Below, in pieces: positions 41,001-51,936 of a stretch of DNA of 64,000 nucleotides. The notes beneath the pieces were generated by a model. The model ran no database searches. It was not told the DNA's origin and saw only the letters and a program-made list of their open reading frames with translations. This DNA comes from Apostichopus japonicus (taxonomy: Eukaryota; Echinodermata; Holothuroidea; Aspidochirotida; Stichopodidae): NCBI RefSeq assembly GCF_037975245.1, contig NC_092574.1, forward strand, positions 11,373,213 through 11,437,212, in the 5' to 3' direction. Position 1 is the stretch's first letter. Every line of letters starts with the position of its first letter. The position numbers and the translations under genes are program-made.

Positions 41001-44000
41001 TTCCCCCAATTAAATACCAATAAAAATTAACATCTAAGCCAAATTTTGAAAAAACATAATTCACAAAGCATATATTGGTATTCTTGTCTATATTAGAGTG
41101 AATTGTTTTTACTACTATACTGCAAGACCAGATTAATTAGAATCTGGGAGATTTTATTCCATGTCATGTCCTAAAAACATTAAATGAAATAGTTGTATTC
41201 AATAGTCTTATGACAGACTTATCACTGAATGTGAAGTGGGAGAAATGGAAAGACTTACTATATATATTTAAGAAACTCAAAACATATTTATTAAATAAAT
41301 GAATGCCTAAAGATGGGCAAGAAAAGAGACTAACATGCCCAACTCGACCAGAGGCCTTCAATAGAATTCCTCCGCTAGAAACTGCACTGGCAGCATTGCC
41401 CTGTGAATCGACACAGACTGCTCCCACAGTGTCAAGGGCTGCCTCCTGAGAACTTCTCTGCTGTATACAGAGCAAGAACAAAAATACATCACTACATCTT
41501 GTAGAAGAATGTTTAATTGTAATAACCAGTCATTTTACTTTCCAAAAGAAACACATCAGTAGAAGATCAGAAGCACACTAACACTTTGCCTCCTTTAAAC
41601 TGTAACTTTGAACTTGCCTCATTTAAACATTTACACTTAAAATATTTTACTGAATTCTTCCGAGTTTTATCATATGCGACAATTGCAGTATCACGTTGGT
41701 GTAAAAACAGGCCTGAACGCAAATCAATATGCGTGTATCCTTCCTCTTCAACTAAAATGTTGTTAGAGAAAAAATACTTCAGGTGGTAAGGAAGACAGGA
41801 AAAGGAGGTTTATTTACTGTAGGGTTTGATTAGTGCAGAACTGTATTCACTGCAAGAAGAGCAATTTCATGTACTCTGGGGCATGTTACATAAAGATATC
41901 ATCTTGAGTTAGATCTTAAAATCCGTCATCCTATGATTGGTTGTTAGCTAAAATCTATCATTACATTGTGATACATGTAAATTGCAATTAAACTTGAATA
42001 CTTTTATACCTCTCTGGCTTGAGTTAACAATTTCAGAGATTTCTTGCGCTCTTTGATGGCTTCCTCTGTGATCAACTGACTAGGGTGCACCTCCATCATC
42101 CCACGCTCGACGGCCCACCTACACACTCCGGGTCCCACTAATAGACTATCGAGATTGGAGAACAAATCAGTATATAATTATAAACTAACAAAATCATCAA
42201 CAGAGTAGGGTGCACCTCCATCATACCACGCTCGACGGCCCACCTAGACACTCCAGGTCTCAAAGACTATCGAGATTGGAGAACAAAAGTCAGTATATAA
42301 TTATAAAATAACAATATCATCAACAGAGTAGGGTGCACTCCATCATACCACGCTAGACGGTCCACCTAGACACTCCAGGTCCCGCTAATAGACTATCAAA
42401 ATTGGAGAACAAATCAGTATATAATTATAAACTAACAAAATCATCAACAGAGTAGGGTGCACCTCCATCATCCCACGCTCGATGGCCCACCTAGACACTC
42501 CGGGTCCCGCTAATAGACTATCGAAATTGGAGAACAAATCAGTATATATAATTATAAACTAACAAAATCATTGTTCTGATCGTAGAATATTTGTTTTTAT
42601 ATTATTTTGGTTCTTTCCTTTTCGTACATATGATCAAAACCTTGCATCTTTTTCATGATCAAGCCAGTGTACAGTATGTACCCCAGTAGGCATTTTTAAA
42701 AATACAGCCGTTTGCTCATGTATACAACTCAGAAAATCTAGTATCATCCCACAGAAAAGTACTTACAAGCACATACCAAGTCATTCCTTAGTCTATGCTA
42801 GCACACAACTTGAAGTACAGTACATATGCTTAACAAGTCAACAGAGAAACCTGAAATACCTTCCATATTTCTAACAATAACACATTGCCTCAGTGCAGTT
42901 TGTGCCCCACTCTCTATTGCCAAGATCAGATGCTGTTTGATTTGTGAAAAGTGATTAGATTGTCAGCCAGCCACAATTTGTCCAAAATATGTATCAAATA
43001 TTCAATTTTCCAGATACTGTGCAGGACCCCTTGGCTTGTCCAAAAGTACAGCTCACAAAAATGACTGATAAATATTTTTAATACTGAGGCAAAGTTTAAA
43101 AGATGTTATAAGCCTTGTAAACTACAGTTCACTGTATGTACCAAGAGGGAAACAAACTGACATGTACTGTACATTACTGTTGAAATCTCCAGAATATTAC
43201 CAAGATGTGTGTATACATTCCTGGTTAACTTGCATATCAGTTGAACTATTAATGTATTTTCTGTCAGGTCTGACAGTCTCAAAACAGGACTTTTTACTAG
43301 CAGATATGGAAGTGCAGAACTGCAGTTAATCCACAATATTTAGTGTTACTAAGTTATTAACCCAATTTAATTAAGTTGAACAGCTGGCAACAACATCATG
43401 AACACACAGGTCTGTAGTTCCCAATTGTTTGCCAGGCGTCTTCATTGATTCTTTGAGTTGCAGCATATTACACTATACAAACTTTTTAAATGAAACATTT
43501 GTTAAGTAATTTACACCTCTTTACACCTTAATAGTGTACGTGTATGTTAAGAGTGTAATACCAAGGATTTTTCTTTCCTCTTAGCTTCGGTTCCGCCTTC
43601 TGTTCATCTAACATCATCTTAGCTACCTGGATAGGATTCCTAACACCTGGAAAAAAGTGAGATGCAAATAAATATAGAGTTCAGAATCTCTAGTCATAGT
43701 TCTGTATATTCTAAACCAAACTAAAACAAAAAAATCAGGATACTGAAATGCCTACATATTGTCTGCTTGCCAAAATATTCAAATATTGGTAGAACATCAT
43801 TTGGCTTAAATTGATTTTTTCTTCTTCCTTTTGTCTTGTGTGCTTTATATTATAATTACATTTGGATAAACGAGAGAAAATGGTGACAAACAGTAAACCT
43901 CCTCTTGGGAATGACACTTACATGTTTGTTTTGTTTTTTATAGGTTTTGGTCTGTTTTATAGTCTTCAAGTGTTTTTAGATTTTTGTGTTCGAACTTTCG

Positions 44001-46611
44001 TTTATGTGTTTTCTAGACTTTTTATTCCTTTGATTTCTCTGTCTTTTTTTTTTATACTTTTTTTTTTAGGTTTTGTAAAGCACCTAGAGGCCTTTTGTTA
44101 TTTGGCACTATATTAATAACCTATTTATTATTATTATTATTACATGTAAGACTGAAATACGGAAGTTGTGTGATATAACTGGTTGTGGTTAGCATTGAGG
44201 ACTTGGGTGTGTACAAATGATCTAAAGGTACGAACAGAGGAATAACGTTCCTAAGAAAACCAGGAAGCTTAGCTAACAGACTATTTGTAAAAGACAAATG
44301 TCGGAGGGACCACAAGAATATCATAACCACTTTTCATTGACATAAAAGTACTAAAAAAATGAATTTAAATTATTCCATTATTATTGGAATAGAACCCTAC
44401 CAGCTGCTGCCCCAACTCCAGCAAATTTCAAGCTTCTTGCCTCCATCAGACCTGCGTCACACTCCACTGATCCGTCTGTGGTTAGATTAGACCCAGTTCC
44501 AGCATTGGTCAGTGGACTGTCCTTTCAGGGAGGAAAGAAAAAGGTATATACTGTAATGAAACAATAACAGGCAAAACTTATTTCTTACACCGTACCTGAT
44601 CATTTTGGTATTTTTAGCAAGAAAGGTTGCATCACATTGCAATCAAATTATGACTAGCACCAATACTGTAAGTCTGTAACTAAATTAATGAAGTGCAAAT
44701 TTTGGATATAGTCTTATATCTAGTGTGTCAGGACATGGGTTTTAAGTAACAGAAAAGAATAGAAATATTGTGATATATACCTGTGAATATATTTCCAGGA
44801 TGGCAGTCAACACAGTTCTTTTATGTTATATTATGTTAGTAGTACAGTACTGTAAGGGGCCACACAACAGCTTTAAGTAAGCACATACATTTGTGTGCAC
44901 TTCATTTTGAGTTGGGTTCATTATGTACTTTGCATCACTTCAACCAAGCCATGTGAATTCACACTCTATTGGACAACTCAATCTAACAAACTTGTTACAC
45001 GTATCTGGCTACTCCTACAGTAATTTGAGATTTACTATCCCCTTACAGTATCTTGTAAATATACATGTATTGTTTTTTTCACTCCTCAGACGTCCTTCTT
45101 GACACCCCCCCCCCCACTCACTCACCTCCAAGACTGTAACTGTAGCTGTAACTGCTGCAACTGAATCATTGGTTTCTTCAAGCACTTTCATTCCCTGTAT
45201 GAACCAACACAAAATAAAACTGATACATGCAAAGTGGTTGAAATATTGAACACTGCAATACAAACCTTATCTTATACTTGCATATAACTGGATGATTTGA
45301 AGTTTTGGATCCTCCCACACATTTTGGGTAATAGATTTAGAAGTTCCGTTTCCTTGCTATCAAGGAAAAAGACTGCACAACATTAAATGGTAACAATTGA
45401 AAATTGGTCAGATCTTTCTTACCTCTTTGCATGCCTTCAAACACAGTTCCTTGTAAACATGAAGTTTCTTAGCAGAATGATAGCCAGCACCTTTGTAGAA
45501 ATACAAAGAAACTTGCATTGTTCAACCATGAAATCAAAATAAGCTTTAAAGACTTGTTAGAGTACACTGTGCACATTCAAATAGAGACTTGTGTACTGGT
45601 AAAGATAGCAGACTGATCTTATCACGTTTGATGTTGAATATTCAAAGACAACATATATATGAAACTAGATTAACAGTAGATTTTAGATGATTGAAACATT
45701 GACGGGAAGTTAATTGTCTGAACTGTGATGATCAATTTCCCTGTTTGAAGCAGGCCTATGTGACTTTTTATGGACTAATATTTTGCTAAAGGCCGTGGCT
45801 ATTCTTACGACTAGTTGTAACAATTATTTATAAACTATTCTTACGACTTTGGCGAATTCAAGGGCAGTTAAGTAAATAAAGCAACTGCGCATAAAGTTGG
45901 GGTAACCCTAAACACTAACTTTAGAACCCTTACCTTAACTGGAAATTATTGTTACTCCAAGTCGTAAAAATAGTACTCCTAGTCGTAAAAATAGCCATGT
46001 TAAAGCAACTGCCCATGCGTATTTATAAATTATTTTTACAACTAGTCGAAAGAACTTTGTTTGCTAAACGATCTAACACATCACGAAGTGTGTCATTCGG
46101 GTAGCTATTCCCCTATCCACCATCTCACTCAAGCCTCAAGTGTGTTGGGTTCACATCTCAGCTTATTATAATATATTGACCATCTAGTCATGTGACATAT
46201 TTTGTTCCGAAATTAAATTATAACTTGTAATCCCTGGGAAGTGAAAGGAAAACTCCTGACTAAATACTAGGTCTTCAGCATTTTAAGTGTCAGAACACTA
46301 CTGTAGCTTAGCCTTGGCCCTATTGTTAATTAACTTAAAACATAACTTAATCTAACACAATAGGAAGTGTGTCATTTGCAAAGGTAACTATTCTCCTATG
46401 CACCAACTCATTCAAGCCTCAAGTATAGTATACACAACTCAGCTTATTATTATACATACTGGTAGTGGTATCTAGGCCTGTTGTATATTTTAATAGCCTA
46501 ACGTAGTAACGTTAAGGCCTCGTAATAGTAATATAAAGTTACTACTAGCCATAACAGAATTTGAACTAGAAAACAGAAATACCTACCGAGATGAACGCAA
46601 ACACAATCCAT
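38034..46611 (-). CDS. TASP1: Taspase 1 (threonine aspartase), 10 exons, 359 aa
   Basis: Exons on the minus strand: 46611-46587, 45490-45423, 45194-45126, 44521-44401, 43646-43562, 42145-42010, 41460-41335, 40410-40212, 39654-39509, 38138-38034 (TGA). Phases match and the total is 1080 nt. Taspase 1 is an N-terminal nucleophile endopeptidase that cuts itself before a threonine and then cleaves regulators such as MLL/trithorax and TFIIA after aspartate. Visible landmarks are HLGAGYHS near the start, [28 protein letters not shown], the autocleavage site ALD|TVGAV with the threonine at residue 179, [18 protein letters not shown] and LGGAVIL. The human protein has 420 residues. Here the N-terminus is about 40 residues shorter and the linker before the cleavage site is also short. 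An upstream first exon may be missing from my model. Exon 5's donor (GTATTA) and exon 7's donor (GTTAGT) are non-standard. Confidence 0.9.
39266..39288. repeat. Perfect 10-bp hairpin with GGTTGTCC arms
   Basis: CTGGTTGTCC, a 3-base loop, then GGACAACCAG, in TASP1 intron 9. A further GGTTGTCC follows at about 39323. The same motif fills the termini of the element at 54355-55586, so this may be a fragment of it. Confidence 0.55.
42081..42575 (-). repeat. Four tandem copies of the TASP1 exon 6 acceptor and 5' half
   Basis: Units anchored at TAGGGTGCAC (42081, 42206, 42329, 42453) are spaced 123-125 bp. Each holds, on the minus strand, some 60 bases of intron, the acceptor CGATAG, and about 65 bases of exon 6 coding for [20 protein letters not shown]. 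Only the first (42010-42145) continues into the rest of the exon. Copies further upstream are truncated there and have point changes. The copy near 42260 has lost part of the acceptor-proximal coding sequence. Confidence 0.9.
44067..44145 (+). repeat. SINE/LINE-type 3' tail with TTA repeat
   Basis: GTTTTGTAAAGCACCTAGAG, then GGCACTATATTAATAA and a TTATTATTA run. This matches the general form of 3' tails shared by many animal SINEs and their partner LINEs. The head is not recognisable. TASP1 intron 4. Confidence 0.45.
45797..45996. repeat. Small inverted-repeat element, ~200 bp
   Basis: GGCTATTCTTACGACTAG at the left and CTAGTCGTAAAAATAGCC at the right form an 17 of 18 inverted match, with further TTACGACT copies inside. 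It could be a MITE. No clear target duplication was found. TASP1 intron 1. Confidence 0.5.
46076..46460. repeat. Diverged duplication, two copies about 270 bp apart
   Basis: GATCTAACACA, GAAGTGTGTCATT, CTATTCYCCTAT and TCAAGCCTCAAGT occur in the same order at about 46068-46190 and 46350-46470. TASP1 intron 1. Confidence 0.55.
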
Positions 46612-47399
46612 CCTTTTTCTTTGTGGTACTTTCCCACAGCTGAAAGACCTCCCTAAAACGCTGGTTAGTTTGAAAATTCCGCCGTGGACTCACAGAACTT
46701 GTGTAAATTTCTGTGGTCCGTGTAAGTGTAAATACTGCCATCCTTTTTAGCATATGGAACGCCAAATAAACTGTGTCCCTTTGATGAAGCCACTGTCTTT
46801 GGATATCTTCATTACAGCACTATTTTAATTTTAGATTAAGTGAAATTAAATTGATCGTTTCCAATATCGTACACTTATTTCGCATAATTTGTAGACCTGT
46901 AAGTAATACGAACTATGCAGACCTCTCACAAGAGCCACTGAATTAATTATAAAACTATAATACTTAAGAAAATGATTGCTGCATTTGTAACTTTAACATT
47001 CTCTGAACGCAAATATAATAAAGCATAACATATTTTGTTAGATTCTTGCATTTTTAATATCTCGAGAAAGTCATTTGACTATTGGTTTAAAGGATAACTC
47101 TTTTTCAAATGAAACATTAAATAGTTATCCTCGAGCCACGAAAAACTTCTACAATAACACCGCAACTTCACAGCGAATGTAGTGGATTACAGAAGATCCA
47201 AATCCGAGTCCAGAAACTGGACTCGAGTAGTAAAGCCCTTGTACAGGTTCGATGATTTATTTCACAGTAATTGGTCACAGCTTCGTATTGTCTTCGTAAG
47301 ACAGGCTCTATAGAGGGTCCGAATGTATTATTTCTAGCAATACTGAGGTTAGATTTGGAGTTGTCTCTCTCTATGACATAACAACAATACATTTCAAGC
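46612..47399. other. Upstream region of TASP1, presumed promoter
   Basis: The minus-strand frame leading to the chosen ATG hits a stop about 90 bases upstream. A second frame is open from an ATG at 46765 but does not join the taspase reading frame. A possible acceptor (TTTCAG) lies just upstream of the start, so a further 5' exon is possible. Nothing else is supported. Confidence 0.4.
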
Positions 47400-47783
47400 T
47401 ATAATAATAATAATAATAACAGAGATTTATAATGCGCACGTATCCACCCTACAGGGTGGTCAAGGCGCTGATTATTACCCCTGGTCATTGGTAACTTGTC
47501 ACACCCACACACCAAAGTGTGCACAATTCAATCAATCTCTCCTGGGGCACCACAGTGCACCACAGCCACGTGTCCCCCGGGGGACTTCCCATAGGGTGCA
47601 GCCACAAACCGGCGCACGCAACTATAATTACAAGTTACCTCGCAGGTCCCCATGGGTGAAGAGAGGCAATGGAGATAAAGCGCCTTGCCCAAGGACACAA
47701 CGCAATGATCTGGCCAGGGCTCGAACCTGTAATCCTTAGATCACAAGTCCACTGCCTTAACCACTTGACCACAACGCCCTCCT
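47400..47783 (-). mobile_element. tRNA-derived SINE, intact promoter boxes (copy A)
   Basis: Read on the minus strand: the head begins AGGGCGTTGTGGTCAAGTGG, with an A-box-like GTGGTTAAGGCAGTGGAC and a B-box AGGTTCGAGCCC. A GC-rich body follows with CCCCCGGGGGACACGTGG and CACAGTG blocks. The element ends in an ATT/TTA trinucleotide tail (47401-47420). A second copy in the opposite orientation is at 57220. Confidence 0.85.
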
Positions 47784-48705
47784 AATTTGTCTTTCTATGA
47801 TAAATATACGGCTGTTACCTAATTAGAACAAACGTGTTATCCTTCTATCCATGCAATAGACCACATAAGCTTGCCCCATTCACCGCTTTTGACAGACCCA
47901 AAAAACAAAACGGAAACTTTGTACATCTTGTGGAGTATTTTTCACGAAGAAACCCTAGAGGACCTATGGGGCCCTCTTGACCTTGAGACAATGGGCCTTA
48001 GCAACTCCGGTCGCTTTGGTCCTCGCCTCATCTTCTTATCGGGTAATCCGGCACTGATAATAAGCCTGTAATACCCTCACGGCAGACACACACACGTATA
48101 GAGGAATGACCTCGATTTGCACAAATATTATTTTGAATCCTGGCAGTCATCAGGACTGTTGTGATCATTAATAAATGATTAAGACTGATATTTACAAATC
48201 TTTGGGACCAAAAAATAGTCAGATTTATATGTTAGTATTTTGTTATGGTAAAGACCAGTAAACACAGTCTAGTAAAGCAGGGGCGTCAATCCGATTTGAA
48301 ACGTGGGGGGGGGGGGGACGGAACCGATTCGAGCATTCCGGCCGTAAGTACTATCTAAGCGGAGCGCCACCATCAGTTGGCGCGCAGCGCACAAGAAAAT
48401 TTTCCTTCTGGCAGACCCCTCAGATTGCAGGAAACGGCTTTTCCCGTGCATTATGGCAGAAAGCAACACCCCTAAAATTGATAAAAATTTCCGGCATTTT
48501 TTTTATTTTGGGAAATATTCTCGAAGGAAGTGATCGCCATTTTACCAAGTTTACCAATTCCTCGTCTAAGTTTACCAACTAAGTTTACCAATAAGTTTAC
48601 CAATAAGTAACCAACTAAGTTTACCAATTCCTCGTCTCCCAGAAGCGCCCAACATTTAAGATATCGAAACATTTTCGTGTTGGCTGATCCATGATCACTG
48701 CCTAT

Positions 48706-49348
48706 CAAGGGCGGCGGAAGCACTTTTAATCTGGGGGGCACCGACATCAAAGGGCACTTTGCAGCAATTCGATTGGACTGATGCAGCCTTATATTTAGTA
48801 CCCTTTACAACTCTTCTTGTATTATCTTATTTGTGTACACACATCACTCCATCAACGCCCCCCCCCCTCTCAAGGAAAATATGCATACTAGCACTGCAAT
48901 ATCCAATGTGCAAATTGGGAAACAAGGAACAAGTTTTCTTTTGAGACAAAATGAGGCGAAATCATGCTAATTGCTAATGTAGGAATCTTCCGAATTAGAG
49001 TTTATTTCTTGTTAATATCTTAACAAATTTGTTTCATTCGAAATAGCTTTGAGTTTGACCCACAGAAATTCACTAAGAGTCAGAGGCGTAGCCAGGAGTT
49101 GCAAAGTTGTATGCACGACTATCTGAGCGGAGCGCCACCATCGGTTGGCGCAGAGCGTAGTAGAAAATTTTTGGTTTTACAAACCCCTCAGATGGCCGGA
49201 AAAAGGCCCTTCCCGAGTGTTCATTCTGGTTCCCTGGCCTCTTGCTAACTTGAGACACCTCAATTTTTATGTAGAAAATGGGTACATTTTTAACCTGGGG
49301 AAAAGTGGGGGCACGTGCCCCCTGTGCCCCCCGGTTCCGCCGCCCTTG
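48706..49348. mobile_element. 643-bp hAT-like element, copy 2 of the 17198 pair
   Basis: Same ends (CAAGGGCGGCGGAA and complement) and near-identical body as 17198-17852. Flanks CTGCCTAT and CCGCCCAT agree at 6 of 8 positions, both differences being T/C. The hairpin core is at 49127-49160. It is nested in the 3.65-kb hAT element. Confidence 0.8.
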
Positions 49349-49764
49349 CCGCCCATGCCCGTGAGAAGTGGTGACTGGGTGAAGAAACAGCCATGCCGTT
49401 TGAAAACATGGGCAGAAAAAGTGAAAGTAGCGAAACCTAAGGTAAAACGCGCGATAACGAAGTGATTATTTTCCAGGTTAATTGAAACTGTATCAAACGC
49501 GAGCTTAGGACAAACATGTTCAAAGGTAATGGCATTACTAATCCCGATATGTCGTCTTTGAGGTGTGTGGAAAATCCGCAACGACCATCAAAGAGCAATT
49601 GAATATTTAGTCTACTTTTCGATTTCGAAAACACTTTTTTTTTAAATTATGACAAAATTTTATGACACCTTTGATTTTTTTTTTTTGGGGGGGGGGGCCT
49701 GTGCCCCCCGGGCCCCAATGGGCACGACGCCACTGACCCCAGGGCCTCAGATATAGGCCCATTG

Positions 49765-50110
49765 CAGGGGTGGGCAACCTTTTGAATGAATGGGCCAGAT
49801 TTTAGGAGTGAAAGATTGACAGGGCCGCACCTAACCAACGGCCTGCTGCTGATTTCAAACCTTTGATTCCGAGGACGTTCAAGCAATAGGTGTGTGTACT
49901 TAAACCATAATGTCAATACAGTCCTGTTGATAATTAATGGTGATAATAGACCAACCTGACAGCATCATAAGTGCAGATAAATTCTAAGCAGCTAGCTCGT
50001 TTTTGGTGATGATGCAAAATAGATTGATTTTTTTCTTTTTCTTGAGACATCTCACGGGCCGGAAAAAATCACTGGCGGGACGCATGTGGCCCGCAGGTTG
50101 CCCACCCCTG
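49765..50110. mobile_element. 346-bp hAT MITE with perfect 15-bp ends
   Basis: CAGGGGTGGGCAACC at the left and its exact complement at the right. The internal GGGCCRGATTTTAGG-like and CACGGGCCGGAAAAAAT blocks are typical of Charlie-like MITEs. Flanking 8-mers GCCCATTG and GTCTATAG agree at only 5 of 8 positions, so the target duplication is doubtful. Confidence 0.8.
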
Positions 50111-51378
50111 GTCTATAGGAACGATGTCCCAAAATTTCCCCGGACATATAGGCGAAGGAAGCTATCCGCCGCGACTGCATGTGAGTTTCTCGACTTTCTG
50201 TCCTGGGAGTCATACCACAAAATGGTGCATTTCCTCATACGCCATTATTAATAATTTAAATAACTAACTAATAAGGCACAGCCCATATCCGAGTTCGTAT
50301 AGCGAGCTTAGCGCAAATTTGTCGCCAGCATGTTAAACCAGGTTGCTAGGTCTACGAGAATACATGAAATTTGAAAACAAGGATAGCAAGACAAACAACT
50401 TTTATTATGTTTTCAGGACCTCACACATGCGCATGTATCGTCAGACTTAGAATAGGTCCCATGCATGTGAGTGGTGGCTAAAGTGATGAAGGCATGAAAA
50501 TAAATCAGTGGTTGTTCGTTGGAGTCCTCAAGCAAGTTACCTCGGTGGCTAGGTGGATTTGCATCTGGTTATCGGGTGAATTCTGGTCGGAGCGTACTAT
50601 GTAACCATCATGTACCCAGGGACGTAGCTAAGGCCTGATGATTGGGGGGGGGGGGGGGTGACGTGGCTGAAAATCGGTTTTGAAGCCAGAAAATTCCAAC
50701 TGCTGCTTTGTACCCCCCTCCCTCCTACTCGTCAACGATACGGTCAGTGTCAGTCAGAAAACCCAATCTTTCGCGACTGCACTTCTGTTACGAACTTGTT
50801 GCGATACATTTGTACCCACTGGCACTCATTTCAAAAACTTATTGCCCCCCCCCCACCAATACGGAAGGGTAATAAGACGGAAAATGATTGTATGCTATTT
50901 GCATGCGATGTAAAAACCGATGCATGCCTGTATGATATGCACATTTTGTAGAGGCAAACGTGCATTCTGAGATATGTTTAGCCTAGCCTATTATAAGGCC
51001 GATAATTTGCTCGAGTACTGTAAAAAGGTTATGATGCGCGCGTAGCGCGCGAAAAATTTTGGTTATATTTTTCGAGCAAGTCGTTACAACCCCCCCCCCC
51101 CCCACACAAAACAAATTGGGCTCCTACGCCTATGATGGTAGTTTTATTAGGCATTTTTTGGTAGTATTCAAAATCATAAGAAGTTTTGTACGGTGGAGTA
51201 TAAGAATCGCGAGAAACAATTTCCCAAAGTGGCAAGGAAAACGTGGTAAATATGACAGGTTAAAGGTCAATTTTGACCGAAATTTTAAAAAATTTTTACA
51301 TGAAAAGGCCTAGATAAACTTAATGCGACAGTCGGAAATTCCGACTGTCGCACTCCAATTTTCCAACTAGCGTCAGTT

Positions 51379-51820
51379 TTACCATGGCTTGGGGGTGAGA
51401 CACACCCACACCCCCTCTAACGACGTCCCTGCGCGGTGAATATGGAACACGATCACATGGTTCAGCCTCTGTTGAGTCATGGTGCTCCGTAGCCTTGTCT
51501 TCAAACGCCTCAAAGCACTAAAAGATCTCTCGGCTTCCGTCGAACTGGCGGAGGAGACGAGGAGCAACCGCAAGAGAGCTTCGACTTCACCAAACATACC
51601 CCGTACCACTGGATTCATCAACTTGAATATTTGTCTATACCCTTCAACTGACGACGAATGGAACTGGCCTCGAAATAAAGGCAGACTAAGCTTAAGATTG
51701 TTGGAGAGCTCAGGGTACCAACTCACGAGATCTGGGTGGAATTCTCCATTCAGCAACATTGAGTGATATTCGAGGATATGAATCCTAAGATGTGTAAGCC
51801 GTAACCAAATAGAGCCACGA
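51379..51820 (-). pseudogene. hAT transposase C-terminal fragment (dimerisation domain)
   Basis: The minus-strand frame is open from about 51820 down to the stop at 51379. It reads GEFHPDLVSWYPELSNN and VRGMFGEVEALLRLLLVSSA, followed by the diagnostic ASSTEAERSFSALRRLKT and RLRSTMTQQRLNHVIVFHIH. This is the hAT family C-terminal dimerisation domain, closest in style to ZMYM1-like transposases. A stop codon precedes the fragment and no DDE catalytic region is present. After FHIHRA the sequence runs into CAGGGACGTCG, which looks like another element's terminus, so the original C-terminus is probably interrupted. Confidence 0.85.
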
Positions 51821-51936
51821 CACTACTCTTTTTCCAAATGTGTGGGGGGGACATTTGATATTGTTTCCCATATCCATCGAAATGTGGGGGGGACGTGTCC
51901 CCCCGTCCCCCCTGGATTGACGCCCATGTAGTAAAG

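Larger units (their letters stand above)
48278..51928 (-). mobile_element. 3.65-kb hAT transposon with transposase remnant and nested insertions
   Basis: The left end is CAGGGGCGTCAATCC and the right end is the complement of CATGGGCGTCAATCC (14 of 15). TAGTAAAG flanks both sides exactly (48270-48277 and 51929-51936). The minus strand near the right end encodes a hAT dimerisation domain (51379-51820). The catalytic part and N-terminus are missing, and other elements occupy much of the inside (48706-49348 and 49765-50110). A copy of the family's hairpin core lies near the left end (48359-48393). Confidence 0.85.

Noticed and set aside
46583-46765. 60-residue minus-strand frame as the TASP1 first exon
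   Set aside because: It is in a different frame from the taspase coding sequence across the same donor. The frame that joins exon 2 starts at 46611.
47488-47739. 83-residue frame
   Set aside because: It lies wholly within SINE copy A on the opposite strand to its head.
50617-51431. Element bounded by CAGGGACGT ends
   Set aside because: Both termini look real (CAGGGACGTAGC left, CAGGGACGTCG inverted right), but the flanks do not match, so the two ends may belong to different insertions.
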